Positions 53,908 to 61,956 of a stretch of DNA of 64,000 bases are shown one piece after another (the first letter of the stretch is position 1; each line of letters opens with the position of its first letter). Source of the stretch: Desulfovibrio sp. X2. GTDB taxonomy: Bacteria > Desulfobacterota > Desulfovibrionia > Desulfovibrionales > Desulfovibrionaceae. Made by a program: the position numbers and the translations under genes. The notes under the pieces were generated by a model. That model was given only the letters and a program-made list of their open reading frames with translations. It did no database searches and was not told where the DNA came from. The stretch covers positions 1-64,000 of the forward strand of contig NZ_ATHV01000066.1 in NCBI RefSeq assembly GCF_000422205.1, read 5' to 3'.

Positions 53908-55224
53908 CTAATACTCCATGTCCTCGACGCCCAGGCGCTCCCACTGCGCGGTGGCCTCGGCCGCGAGCTTCTCGATCTCCGCCTCGCTCTTCTCGGGCAG
54001 GACGAGGGCCTCGGCGATGACCTGCCAGATGTACTTCACCTCGTACTGGTAGTCCTTGTAGTACTTGGGGAGGCGACGCATCATCTGGTCGCGGCAGTTG
54101 GAACAGCCGACCACGACCACGTCCGCCTTCGAGTTCTTGATCTGCTCGAACTTGAAGCGGCCGTGCGCGGCGGATTCCTGCTCGTAGGGCATGGGCCAGT
54201 TGCCGCCGCCGGCGCCGCAGCAGAAGTTGTTGCCGCGGTTGGGGTAGAACTCGACGCGCGAATCCACGCACTGGTCGAGAATCCAGCGGGGCTCCTCGTA
54301 GTAGCCGCGGCCGAAGTGGCGCTCGAGCTCGCGGCCGTGCTTACAGGAGTCGTGCCACACGAAGGTGCGGCCCTCGTGCACGCTCTTGTCGAGCGTGATG
54401 CGGCCGTCTTCGATGAGCTTCTTCAGGTAGTCGTAGAGATAGAGGAAGGAGGCTTTGTTGTCCGGGTTCTCGAGCTCGCACATCTTCATGCCGGTACGGC
54501 AGCCGTAGGAGCCGCCGCCGCAGTCGGGCATGATCATGGTGCCGACCTGCAGGTCGTGCATGAGGTCGATCTTGCGCTGGGCCAGGACCTTGGTGGCCTC
54601 GTAGTTGCCCGTGAACAGGCCCCAGTCGACCGCCTCCCAGTTCTCGGAAGGCACGGTCCAGTTCTCGCCCGCGGCGTAGAAGATCTTCCACCACCACTTC
54701 ATGTCCTCGAAGTCGCCGTAGATCTCCTTGGAGTTGGGGAAGAACAGGACCTCGGCGTCCTTCTTGTCCACCGGCACGTAGAACCCCGGGCACTCCTCGT
54801 CCGCCAGCTCCTCGCCGACGTCCTTCAGGGTGGCCAGGTAGTCCTGCATGGGGATGTCCATGTTGTTGCCGGAAGCCAGGACCTTTTCCACGCCCTTGTG
54901 CAGGATGCCCGGCACCTTGTCGCGGTTGCGCAGGTGCTTCATGAAGCCGAAGATGGGCACGATGTCGATGTGCTGCGGGCAGGCGTAGGCACACCGGCCG
55001 CACCCCGTGCAGATCCACGGGAACTTGGACTCCACCACCTCGTCGACCATGCCGTAGGCAAGCATGCGGATAACCTTGCGCGTGTCCCAGCCTTCCATTC
55101 CCGGAGTTCCGGTGATGGGGCACCCGCTCGAACACATGCCGCAGGTGAAGCATGCGTTCAGGTTGAGTCCGGCAAGCTTATCCTTGATCGCGGCGGGGAT
55201 GTCCCTCGGTTGGATAGGCTCCAT
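53908..55224 (-). CDS. HdrD-like heterodisulfide reductase subunit (HdrC-HdrB fusion)
   Basis: The 438-residue soluble protein has an N-terminal pair of 4Fe-4S motifs (Cys25/28/31/35 and Cys72/75/78/82; [13 protein letters not shown]) followed by CCG-type Cys regions. The C-terminal CCG motif is complete ([28 protein letters not shown]), whereas the earlier one ([14 protein letters not shown]) lacks the Cys pair. In HdrB/HdrD the CCG clusters bind the non-cubane cluster that reduces a disulfide. It is the first gene of the operon, 73 bp before hdrA, and is the likely site of disulfide (for example DsrC-type or other) reduction; the substrate is not shown by sequence. Confidence 0.88.
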   Translation of the reverse strand: MEPIQPRDIPAAIKDKLAGLNLNACFTCGMCSSGCPITGTPGMEGWDTRKVIRMLAYGMVDEVVESKFPWICTGCGRCAYACPQHIDIVPIFGFMKHLRNRDKVPGILHKGVEKVLASGNNMDIPMQDYLATLKDVGEELADEECPGFYVPVDKKDAEVLFFPNSKEIYGDFEDMKWWWKIFYAAGENWTVPSENWEAVDWGLFTGNYEATKVLAQRKIDLMHDLQVGTMIMPDCGGGSYGCRTGMKMCELENPDNKASFLYLYDYLKKLIEDGRITLDKSVHEGRTFVWHDSCKHGRELERHFGRGYYEEPRWILDQCVDSRVEFYPNRGNNFCCGAGGGNWPMPYEQESAAHGRFKFEQIKNSKADVVVVGCSNCRDQMMRRLPKYYKDYQYEVKYIWQVIAEALVLPEKSEAEIEKLAAEATAQWERLGVEDMEY

Positions 55225-55879
55225 ACATACCCCCTGATCGGTTTGCGTCCCTGCCCGCGCCGATGCGGGCCTGGGTCGCCGCTGCCTCTATTTTGAGACG
55301 CCCGGGGTGGGCGTCCGCAACGCGATGTTTCAGGCGCGCCCTTCCCTTTCGGGAGTCCGACGGGCGCAGCCCTCGCTGGGTCTGGTCTGGATAGTCGGCC
55401 TCCCGCATCCACCTCCGAAAGGAGGGCCGACTGGATGCGGGCGGCCGGATGATCTGATCCGGAAATCGTTCCCGATATCTACCAAAAATCGGGCGAAAGT
55501 AAATGATCCCGTACAGATAGACAGCTCTTATTAGAGCTATAGGAAGACCCTATGCGTGACGGAGAAGGGAGTGGAGCAATGCGGTGGAATGTCAGATGAA
55601 ATCAGGGGCGGGGACTGAACCTTTTTCAGACCATTATCGTCCGAAGTTCAGCCTGTTTGAGTGATCAATATCTTGCCGAAGCCAGCTTGTCAACTCTTTC
55701 ACAAGCCCCTGCGGGACACTTTTGCCCACCCTGCGCCCCGGGGGTGTGGCAGATCGCCTCGGCAGGGATTGGAGTCGGGGAGGCGATCACCTGCGGCACG
55801 ACGCCTTCAGCCATGGCCTGCCGCTGCCTGATGGGGGCCCGGCGTCGCTGAGGGGGCGGCACAGGGTGCGGCGCAAATC
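55225..55879 (-). promoter_or_regulatory. Long structured leader and promoter region of the hdr-mvh operon
   Basis: On the minus strand TTGACA (55693-55688), 17 bp, TATTGA (55670-55665) is a good promoter candidate, giving a leader of about 430 nt before hdrD. The leader holds two overlapping helices that cannot both form: 55394-55400 with 55425-55431, and 55402-55411 with 55432-55441, around a CCTCC-GAAA-GGAGG hairpin (55412-55425). Two more hairpins lie at 55445-55462 and 55523-55538. No gene is supported in this stretch. Confidence 0.5.
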
Positions 55880-56236
55880 TCAGCCTCCGGCCAGGAACTC
55901 GCGCAGCACCACGGCGTTGTTGCGCTTCTCGTCCCGGGCCGCGTAGACCAGGGTCACGTCGCCCTCGGCCATGGCCCGGCGCAGCTCGCCGAGCGCCTCG
56001 GCAGCCTCGCCCTCTGCCTGGCCCAGCTCTGCCAGATAGGCCTCGCGGAACTCGGGCCAGCGCTCCTTCTCGTGGTGGAAGCGCTTGCGGAGCCCCGCCC
56101 CCGGGGCCACGGCCTTGAGCCAGGCCGCGATGCGCAGCCGCTCGCGCGAAACGCCGCGCGGCCAGAGCGCATCCACCAGGTAGCGCGTGCCGTCGCCTTC
56201 CCCTGCCTCTTCATAGGCGCGCTTGATCCGCAGCAT
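55880..56236 (-). CDS. DUF488 family protein
   Basis: The 118-residue protein has the DUF488/YeaO pattern: LRIKRAYEE near the N-terminus, RYLVDALWPRGVSRERLRI, WLKAVAPGAGLRKRFHHEKERWPEFREAY and TLVYAARDEKRNNAVVLREFL at the end. The function of the family is not established; conserved Arg and Trp residues suggest nucleic acid or anion binding. The gene is transcribed alone toward the hdr operon. Confidence 0.9.
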   Translation of the reverse strand: MLRIKRAYEEAGEGDGTRYLVDALWPRGVSRERLRIAAWLKAVAPGAGLRKRFHHEKERWPEFREAYLAELGQAEGEAAEALGELRRAMAEGDVTLVYAARDEKRNNAVVLREFLAGG

Positions 56237-56438
56237 GTGAGCCTCCCGTGCGGCCCCGGCATGCTACAGGCCGGGCCGCTCCCAGCCAGCCTGTAGCATG
56301 CCCGTGGCGTCGGGAAAACCCGGGGCGGCCGCAATCTTTTTCCGTCTCCCGGGTAAACCTTCCTGCGTGAAGCGCGTTGCATACGGCAGATTGCCGGTGG
56401 AGTCTCTTCCCCGGCGCAACTTTCCAAGGAGAACGCAC

Positions 56439-56840
56439 ATGCGCTTCGCCAAGACCCTGATCACCGCCGCCGCCCTGACCCTCCTGGCCGGCGCGGCCCA
56501 TGCCCAGTCGACCGCCCCGGCCGAGGCCCAACCGGCCGCTCCGGCCGTTTCCACTCCGGCCGCCACGCCTGCCACGCCCGCCGCGCCCGCCATCGAGCAC
56601 CGCGCCGAGCGCCAGCAGCACCGCATCCGCCAGGGCGAGAAGTCCGGGGCCCTGACCCACAAGGAAGCCCGCCACCTGGAGAAGCGCGAGCACAAGCTCG
56701 ACAAGCACATCGCCAAGGCCGAGAAGGACGGCAAGCTCACCCCCGCCGAGCGCAAGCATCTGCGCAAGGAAGAGAACCGCGACAGCAAGGCCATCCACCG
56801 CAAGAAGCACAACGCCCGCAAGGAGCACGCCGCTTCCTAG
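56439..56840 (+). CDS. Secreted Lys/His/Glu-rich small protein
   Basis: The 133-residue product has a signal peptide ending AHAQ (residues 1 to about 23), a Pro/Ala/Thr-rich linker of about 30 residues, and a highly charged helical C-terminal part with repeating words such as GALTHKEARHLEKREHKLDKHI and GKLTPAERKHLRKEENRDS. Similar short periplasmic proteins occur in many proteobacteria but have no defined role. An AAGGAG site lies before the ATG. The spacing of the helical words suggests an internal duplication (ALTHKEARHLEK / KLTPAERKHLRK). Confidence 0.85.
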   Translation: MRFAKTLITAAALTLLAGAAHAQSTAPAEAQPAAPAVSTPAATPATPAAPAIEHRAERQQHRIRQGEKSGALTHKEARHLEKREHKLDKHIAKAEKDGKLTPAERKHLRKEENRDSKAIHRKKHNARKEHAAS

Positions 56841-56932
56841 CCGCCCGGCGCGCTGCCCCACATGCCAAGGGGCCGCTTCGGCGGTCTCCTGACATCCGCG
56901 GCCGGCGCCCCATCCGCCGCATCACCCACGCA

Positions 56933-56962
56933 GCCCCCGGGCCCCGGCCCGGGGGCCTTTTT
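56933..56962 (+). terminator. Terminator between the secreted protein gene and dsrE
   Basis: A perfect 9-bp stem (GCCCCCGGG with CCCGGGGGC, loop CCCCGG) is followed by CTTTTT. It lies 92 bp after the upstream stop. Confidence 0.88.
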
Positions 56963-57043
56963 GCGCCCGAAAGCCCCGCGCTTGCCGCGCCCGCGCCCGC
57001 CATGTATAGATATTACAAATCAAAAACATGAGGTTGATAGACG

Positions 57044-57364
57044 GTGCAGATACTCATCGTGCTTTCATCCGCTGACCCGGAGATCAAATGGAATGCGGTG
57101 CGGCTGGGCAATTTCCTGCTCAACGAGGGCGACGACGTGACCATCTTCCTCAACGGATCGGCCGTGACGCTGCTCGACGGCGACAGCGAGCGGTTCCCCA
57201 TAAGGGAGCAGGCCAAGCTCTTCACCCTGAGCGAGGGCGTGCTCGCGGCCTGAGGCAAGTGCATGGGCATCCACGGCGTGGATGCAAACGAGTTCGTGAC
57301 CCTCTCGAACATGAAATTCCTGGCCGCGCGGATGCGCGCCGCAGACAGAATACTCTCCTACTGA
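57044..57364 (+). CDS. DsrE-like protein with selenocysteine
   Basis: The 106-residue product includes selenocysteine at codon 70 (TGA at 57251-57253). Before it the sequence is DsrE/DsrEF-like (LIVLSSADPEIKWNAVRLGN, DDVTIFLNGSAV, then FTLSEGVLAA); after it comes GKCMGIHGVDANEFVTLSNMKFLA, which matches the family Cys-x-x-Cys region with Sec at the first Cys (Sec-Gly-Lys-Cys). DsrE-like selenoproteins are known from other bacteria. A perfect 8-bp hairpin begins 13 nt after the TGA. The start is GTG 57044. The function is probably sulfur or selenium relay; a naive annotation would give 69 residues. Confidence 0.88.
57251..57285 (+). promoter_or_regulatory. Selenocysteine codon and SECIS hairpin of the DsrE-like gene
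   Basis: TGA (57251-57253) is followed after 13 nt by a perfect 8-bp stem GCATCCAC/GTGGATGC with loop GGC; opening the top pair gives CGGCG. It is the strongest of the four SECIS candidates. Confidence 0.8.
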
Positions 57365-58051
57365 ATCCGTAGCTGCGCCCGGCAGCCAGCGCCCATCGCG
57401 AATTCCGGACATCCGGCTGCAGCCCGTGCCGCCCTTTTTGCCTCCCCTTGTCAACGATCCCCGAGCTGGTGCGTTGAGTGTCTGTGTGACCGGGACGAAC
57501 CTTCCCCGACCCGGTCGCGGGGACGATGCGCTGCGGCGCTCGGGTACCTCCTGAAATGCGGCTCGAGCCGCCCGTCCGACGGCATACCGCGGCCGTCGGA
57601 GTCCCCCCTCCGGTTTTGGCCCGGAGGGATACCGGATAAGGGCGGCCACCTTCCCGGCAGCGCCGCGACGCTCACCGCACGCGACGGCAGAGCCTCACGA
57701 AACCGCCGCGTCCCCTTCCGCTTCCTCTCCTCCAGCCGCCCCGGGCCGTCCGGCCCGGGGCATCTTCTTTACAAAGGGCACTTCCCGCAGCGGGCAGGCT
57801 TTCGCCGGGATTCATCCTCCGTGCCGGAAGCGCTGCCCGGTTGAATCCGCCCTGCGGTGCTCCTTTCATGTCGTCCGTGATCGGCGGACTCCCAACGGGA
57901 GTCGAAAGCTCCGCGGCACGATCCCGCAAGCCGAAAGGCCCGCCTCCCTTTCGCCTGAGGCATCCGCACCCGCCTGCAGCACACGGAACCTTCTCCGCTG
58001 CTTCCCGTTACCCGGGACGGCGGAGAATGCGGACAAGGCCCGCCTCTCCGA
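57365..58051. other. Intergenic region between the DsrE-like gene and a glycosyltransferase
   Basis: No gene is supported. Several hairpin-forming words are present: the palindrome GCGGCTCGAGCCGC (57558-57571), arms TCCGACGG/CCGTCGGA (about 57575-57600) and CCCCTCCGG/CCGGAGGG (57604-57628). None is followed by a clear T-run. Confidence 0.5.
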
Positions 58052-58080
58052 TTGACGGAGTATGAGGAAGGCCATAGGTT
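58052..58080 (+). promoter_or_regulatory. Predicted promoter of the first glycosyltransferase
   Basis: TTGACG (58052-58057), 17 bp, TAGGTT (58075-58080). The -35 and following GGAGTA match those of the two marR promoters (TTGACGGAATTA and TTGACGGAGTTA), which supports it. Transcription would start near 58087. Confidence 0.55.
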
Positions 58081-58120
58081 ACTGCATCAGAAAGTGAACC
58101 GAACGCAAAGGAACGGGCAC

Positions 58121-58999
58121 GTGCAAGGAATATCTGTCATTATTCCGTGCTACAATCGAGAGCATCTGTTGCGTGAAGCGATAGAGAGCGTTTTGGCGCA
58201 GGAATACGGCGGTCCTGTGGAAATCGTCGTCGCCGATGACGGCTCCAGCGACAGGAGCGTTGAAATTGCCGAGTCGTTCGGTCCGCCGGTCAAGGTTCTC
58301 AGAAAGCCTGCCGACTGCACGGAACAGGGTCCCGGCCCGGCCAGGAACCGGGCCATCGCAGCGAGCAGCCATCCATTCCTCGCCTTTCTCGACTCGGATG
58401 ACATATTCCTGCCGGGTCATCTGCAGCGGCTTGCGTCGGCACTGGAGAGCGAGCCGGATGTCGGGATGGTTTTCGACGAAGCGAAAACGATATGCAACGG
58501 GCGCATGATCGTCTTTCCATATCCGGCCTGCCTGATGCAATCTCCCGACGCGCATGGCATGCTGCTCGAGCCCCTGCCCCAGACGGACTCGATAATGGTG
58601 CGCCGCAGCCTGCTGCATGATCCCGACGCCCCTTTCGACCCCGAGCTTCTGTTCTGCGAGGACAACGATCTGCGCATCAGGATAGCGGAACGCCACCCTG
58701 TCCGGTTCGTGAAAGGTTTCGGCTCCGCCATCCGCGAGCACGAGAACCGCTCCATAAACACGAGCCGGAGGGAAAAGCTCTTTCACTATGACATGCTGAT
58801 GCTGAAGAAGGCGACGGCACGATATGACTATGCCCGGCACATAGTCCGTGCGAAAAAAGCGAAACTCTACTACTTCCGCGCCATCGGCAGATACAGGGAG
58901 TCGGATCTGCTCAACTTCCTCCGCTACTTCGTGGCCGGATTCGCCACATCGCCGGGCATCTATCTCCAGAAATTCAAGGAAAAGGTCTTCAAGGCGTAA
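58121..58999 (+). CDS. Family 2 glycosyltransferase
   Basis: The 292-residue GT-A enzyme begins ISVIIPCYNREHLLREAIESV and has the nucleotide-binding VVADDGSSDRSV, the DxD-type metal site LAFLDSDDIFL and a later acidic CEDNDLRIRIAE block. The GTG at 58121 with an AAAGGAA site is preferred; an upstream TTG at 58052 coincides with the -35 of a promoter and would be unlikely. It transfers a sugar to an unknown acceptor, probably surface polysaccharide. The composition is more AT-rich than that of neighbouring genes. Confidence 0.85.
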   Translation: MQGISVIIPCYNREHLLREAIESVLAQEYGGPVEIVVADDGSSDRSVEIAESFGPPVKVLRKPADCTEQGPGPARNRAIAASSHPFLAFLDSDDIFLPGHLQRLASALESEPDVGMVFDEAKTICNGRMIVFPYPACLMQSPDAHGMLLEPLPQTDSIMVRRSLLHDPDAPFDPELLFCEDNDLRIRIAERHPVRFVKGFGSAIREHENRSINTSRREKLFHYDMLMLKKATARYDYARHIVRAKKAKLYYFRAIGRYRESDLLNFLRYFVAGFATSPGIYLQKFKEKVFKA

Positions 59000-59155
59000 G
59001 CCGCGCCGCCTCCGTATACCGCACGTGCCCGCGATCCTGGGGAGCGCCGTCCGCGGCGTCTTCCTCGCGCCCGGCATGCGGCGCTTTTCGCGCCGCCCGG
59101 AGGTGACGGCATCAGCCCGGGAAGCCTGCTACAGAGGGAGAGGCGGTGCGCGAGG

Positions 59156-60037
59156 CTAGCGGCCGCGCAGGCACTTCTCGCGCAGCACCCTGGCGCTGCG
59201 CATGGGGTCGTGGAACGCGGCCAGGAGCATGTTGCCCAGCCCGCGCAGGTAGGCGCCGTCGTGCAGGTCGAACTCTCCCAGTCGGAAATGGAGCACGGCT
59301 CGGCGCTTCCTGAGGGCGTTGCGGGAATAGTAGCCCCGTTCCTCGGCCCCGCGCAGGACCACGAAGCCGTCCTCCCACATCTTGCGCTTGCGGCTGGCCT
59401 GGCCGCCGTGCAGCCGGTACTCGAAGACGGGCTCGTTCAGGAAACGATAGTCTCCCTTCTCGGCCAGCCTGACCCACAGGTCGTGGTCCTCGCCGAAGAT
59501 GCCCTCGGTGTAGCCGCCCACGGCCCGCACCAGGTCCATGCGGGCCAGGACTCCCTGGATGTGCACGAAGCAGTCGATGAGCAGGTTCTCCTTGTCCGCC
59601 ATGTAGGCGGGATCACGGACATCCCACAGGTAGAGCCGTCGGCCGGTCTCGTCGACGGCATAGCCGGTGGCGAAGGAGAAGGCGAGGCTCGAATCCGAGC
59701 GGAGGGGGGCGCGCAGCTTCTCGAGCGCTCGGTCGTCGATCCAGCGGTCGTCGGAATCGAGAAAGATGACGTACGAGCCCCGCGCCTCGGTCAGGCCCAG
59801 GTTGCGCGAGGCTCCGGCCCCCTTGTTGGCGCCGCCGGGATGCCGCAGGAGCCTGATCGTCTCGGGATGCCGCGCCGCGTGTTCTTGCAGGGCCTCAAGG
59901 GTGCCGTCCGTGGAACCGTCGTCCACCAGGATGAGCTCGCACGGGCAATCCTTCTGGCGCAGCACGCTCTCGATGGCGTCGGCAGCGAACCGCCCGGTAT
60001 TGAAGCAGGGCATGATCACGCTGACCAAATCTTCCAC
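59156..60037 (-). CDS. Family 2 glycosyltransferase, second
   Basis: The 293-residue GT-A enzyme starts EDLVSVIMPCFNTGRFAADAIESVL and has LILVDDGSTDGTLEAL, the NLGLTEARGSYVIFLDSDDRWIDD block with the DxD-like site, and GIFGEDHDLWVRLAEKGDYRF. GTG 60037 is preferred because of a GGAGA site; in-frame codons up to 60151 would add about 38 residues without homology. It is convergent with the other glycosyltransferase; the two are only distantly related. The acceptor is unknown. Confidence 0.85.
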   Translation of the reverse strand: MEDLVSVIMPCFNTGRFAADAIESVLRQKDCPCELILVDDGSTDGTLEALQEHAARHPETIRLLRHPGGANKGAGASRNLGLTEARGSYVIFLDSDDRWIDDRALEKLRAPLRSDSSLAFSFATGYAVDETGRRLYLWDVRDPAYMADKENLLIDCFVHIQGVLARMDLVRAVGGYTEGIFGEDHDLWVRLAEKGDYRFLNEPVFEYRLHGGQASRKRKMWEDGFVVLRGAEERGYYSRNALRKRRAVLHFRLGEFDLHDGAYLRGLGNMLLAAFHDPMRSARVLREKCLRGR

Positions 60038-60223
60038 GGCGTCTCTCCACGGGCTGCGATCTTCCCCAACCGCCCAGGCATGGGGCCTCGCGCGGGGAGC
60101 ACCGGGAACTCCCGGCGGGGCGGAGGGTCGCCCCTGGCGTGACTCTATCACACACTCGACTCATGGCGTCAATCGTGTGGGCCGCAGCATCTTCCCGCCT
60201 TCGGCAGCGTCGTCCCCACCGTG

Positions 60224-60259
60224 AAAAAAACGCCGCCGGACGGGACCCGTCCGGCGGCG
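60224..60259 (-). terminator. Terminator of selC
   Basis: On the minus strand a perfect 14-bp stem (CGCCGCCGGACGGG with CCCGTCCGGCGGCG) around one base is followed by seven T. It lies 14 bp after the tRNA 3' end. Confidence 0.92.
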
Positions 60260-60272
60260 CAGGGATATCGCG

Positions 60273-60366
60273 TGGCGGAAGCGTATAGGAGTCGAACCTA
60301 CCGAACGGGGTTAACCGTTCCACTGGATTTGAAGTCCAGGCGCCACACCGGTGACGATACGCTTCC
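60273..60366 (-). tRNA. selC: tRNA-Sec (anticodon TCA)
   Basis: The 94-nt gene reads GGAAGCGTATCGTCACCGG at its 5' end and closes with ACGCTTCC plus GCCA. The acceptor stem is eight base pairs, the anticodon arm is CTGGA-CTTCAAA-TCCAG with anticodon TCA, the T arm contains GGTTCGACTCC, and the variable arm is long. It closely resembles E. coli selC in the D, anticodon and T arms. CCA is encoded. It reads UGA as selenocysteine with SelB and supports the four in-frame TGA calls in this window. Confidence 0.96.
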
Positions 60367-60378
60367 GTGTGGGATGGG

Positions 60379-60407
60379 GCTCTAGCAGGTTTGCAGGCCC
60401 TGGGCAA
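60379..60407 (-). promoter_or_regulatory. Predicted promoter of selC
   Basis: TTGCCC (60407-60402), 17 bp, TAGAGC (60384-60379) on the minus strand, ending 12 bp before the mature tRNA 5' end. Matches are moderate but spacing is ideal. Confidence 0.5.
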
Positions 60408-60446
60408 GTCGGAGCCCGGGCGGGGAGGATTCGGCGCCCAAAATGA

Positions 60447-60475
60447 TTGACGGAATTACCCCCGGCACCTAAGAA
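60447..60475 (+). promoter_or_regulatory. Promoter of the first marR gene
   Basis: TTGACG (60447-60452), 17 bp, TAAGAA (60470-60475). It shares the -35 and the next letters GAATTA with the promoter of the second marR gene. Transcription would start near 60482, within an AT-rich stretch that probably holds the operator. Confidence 0.7.
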
Positions 60476-60506
60476 GAATAATAGACAGAATTAATAGAGG
60501 GACACG

Positions 60507-61253
60507 ATGCACCCGTATGCCAAGCGATACGCCCGCGAGATCCTGGACGCCATGCCGGTGATCATGAAGAAGCTCCGCCAGGAGCTTCGCGGCAGGAAGG
60601 CTTCCGAGCTTTCCCTGAGCCAGGTGCGGGTGCTGACCTTCCTCCTGCGCTCGCCGGGGGCGAGCCTGCCCGATGTGGCCAAAGCCGCGGACATGCCGCC
60701 TGCGGCCGCCGCGGGCATCGTGAGCGACCTCGTGCAGCGCGGCCTGGTGCTGGACCACCTGCGGCCCGAGGAGCACAGCCGGGCCGCGCTGAGCCTCACG
60801 CCCACCGGCCGCAAGCTGCTGGACGGCGCGCGCGAGGCGGCCATCGCCGTCTTCGCGGAGCACCTGGCCGACCTCTCGCCCACGGACCTCATCGCCCTGG
60901 CCACGGGGATCAACGTGCTGCGCAAGGTCTTCCCCCTGGGAGCGGCCTACGACGAGCTGCCCGAGTCCCACGGCCGCGCCAGCCAGCCCCTGCTGACCTC
61001 CTACGAGCTCGAGTTCTTCCTCGGCTCCAACCCCCTGCGCGCCGTGGCCGGGGAATCCGGCGCGCTGCCCCCGGACGATCTGGACCTCGATGCGGCCGAC
61101 GCGATGGACGAGCAGGGGCAGGAGAGCGGCGAACAGGCCGCCCCCCCGCCCTCCCAGGAAGTCTCCGGCGCGAAGTCCGGCACAGGCGACACCAGGAAGC
61201 CGCCGAGCGCGAAACCCCGCAAGGCGTCCGCCCGCGACGTGGCCGAGGGCTGA
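60507..61253 (+). CDS. MarR-family regulator with long polar tail
   Basis: The 248-residue protein has a winged-helix MarR domain (residues about 1-150: LSLSQVRVLTFLLRSPGASLPDVAKAADM, AGIVSDLVQRGLVLDHL, SLTPTGRKLLDGA). After about residue 165 it has a low-complexity tail rich in Asp, Gln, Pro, Lys and Ala that is absent from typical MarR proteins. It is a paralogue of the next gene. A GAGGG site precedes the ATG. Target is probably the efflux genes or itself. Confidence 0.85.
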   Translation: MHPYAKRYAREILDAMPVIMKKLRQELRGRKASELSLSQVRVLTFLLRSPGASLPDVAKAADMPPAAAAGIVSDLVQRGLVLDHLRPEEHSRAALSLTPTGRKLLDGAREAAIAVFAEHLADLSPTDLIALATGINVLRKVFPLGAAYDELPESHGRASQPLLTSYELEFFLGSNPLRAVAGESGALPPDDLDLDAADAMDEQGQESGEQAAPPPSQEVSGAKSGTGDTRKPPSAKPRKASARDVAEG

Positions 61254-61389
61254 CCGGCCCCTCCGGCGCCGCCCAGGAGCGGCCCGCACCGCTCCTCCCC
61301 GCCTCCTTCGCAGCCTCCCCTTTCCCGCCCCTCGCCTCCTCGCCCGCGTGTCGCCGGTGCCGGGTTCCCTGCCCGGCGCAGCCCGCCTC

Positions 61390-61418
61390 TTGACGGAGTT
61401 AGTGTCGCGCCTTAATAG
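61390..61418 (+). promoter_or_regulatory. Promoter of the second marR and efflux genes
   Basis: TTGACG (61390-61395), 17 bp, TAATAG (61413-61418). The -10 and surrounding words (TTAATAG) recur near the first marR gene, suggesting the same regulator binds both. Confidence 0.72.
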
Positions 61419-61455
61419 TTCACCAAGGAAATTATTTACCGGAGAAATAAAACCG

Positions 61456-61956
61456 ATGCTCGACGACGTATCCCGCTGCGCCCGGGAACTCCTGGACCTC
61501 ACGCCGGAGATCATGCGCCTTCTGCGCGCCGAGATGCGCGGCAACCGGACACCGGACCTGTCCGTGCCCCAGTTCCGCGTGCTCATCTACCTGCGCCGCC
61601 ACCCCGGCTCCAACCTGCGCGAGGCGGGCGAGTTCATGGGGCTGTCCGCGCCCGCCATGTCCAAGATCGTGGACGGCCTGACGCAGCGCGGCATGGTCGA
61701 GCGCGCCCAGTGCAGCGAGGACAGGCGCCGCGTGACCCTGGAGCTGACCCCGGCCGGGCTCGCCGTGCTGGACGCCGCGCGCGAGGCCACCACGGCCATC
61801 TTCGCGGGCCGCCTCTCCCTGCTCGGCCAGGAGCAGCTCGCCGTCGTGCTCGAGGCGCTGCAGATCCTCCGCTCGGCCTTTGCCGCCGCGCCGCAGAACG
61901 CGGCCGAAAACCCCGCAACCTCCCCCGCGCATCCGCAGGAGCCCTTCCATGCGTAA
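61456..61956 (+). CDS. MarR-family regulator of the efflux operon
   Basis: The 166-residue regulator has LSVPQFRVLIYLRRHPGSNLREAGEFMGLSAPAMSKIVDGLTQRGMVERAQCSEDRRRVTLELTPAG (the MarR winged helix with its DRR wing; motif words only), and an N-terminal helix for dimerisation. It overlaps the membrane-fusion gene by eight bases, so it is coupled to the efflux system it probably represses. A CGGAGAA site precedes the ATG. Confidence 0.93.
   Translation: MLDDVSRCARELLDLTPEIMRLLRAEMRGNRTPDLSVPQFRVLIYLRRHPGSNLREAGEFMGLSAPAMSKIVDGLTQRGMVERAQCSEDRRRVTLELTPAGLAVLDAAREATTAIFAGRLSLLGQEQLAVVLEALQILRSAFAAAPQNAAENPATSPAHPQEPFHA

Noticed and set aside
58052-58120. Longer glycosyltransferase starting at TTG 58052
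   Set aside because: The TTG is part of TTGACG, a -35 box with matching spacing and -10; the extra 23 residues have no homology and there is no ribosome site.
60224-60407. selC as an island integration site
   Set aside because: tRNA genes often host islands, but no integrase, direct repeat of the tRNA end or other mobility gene is visible around it.
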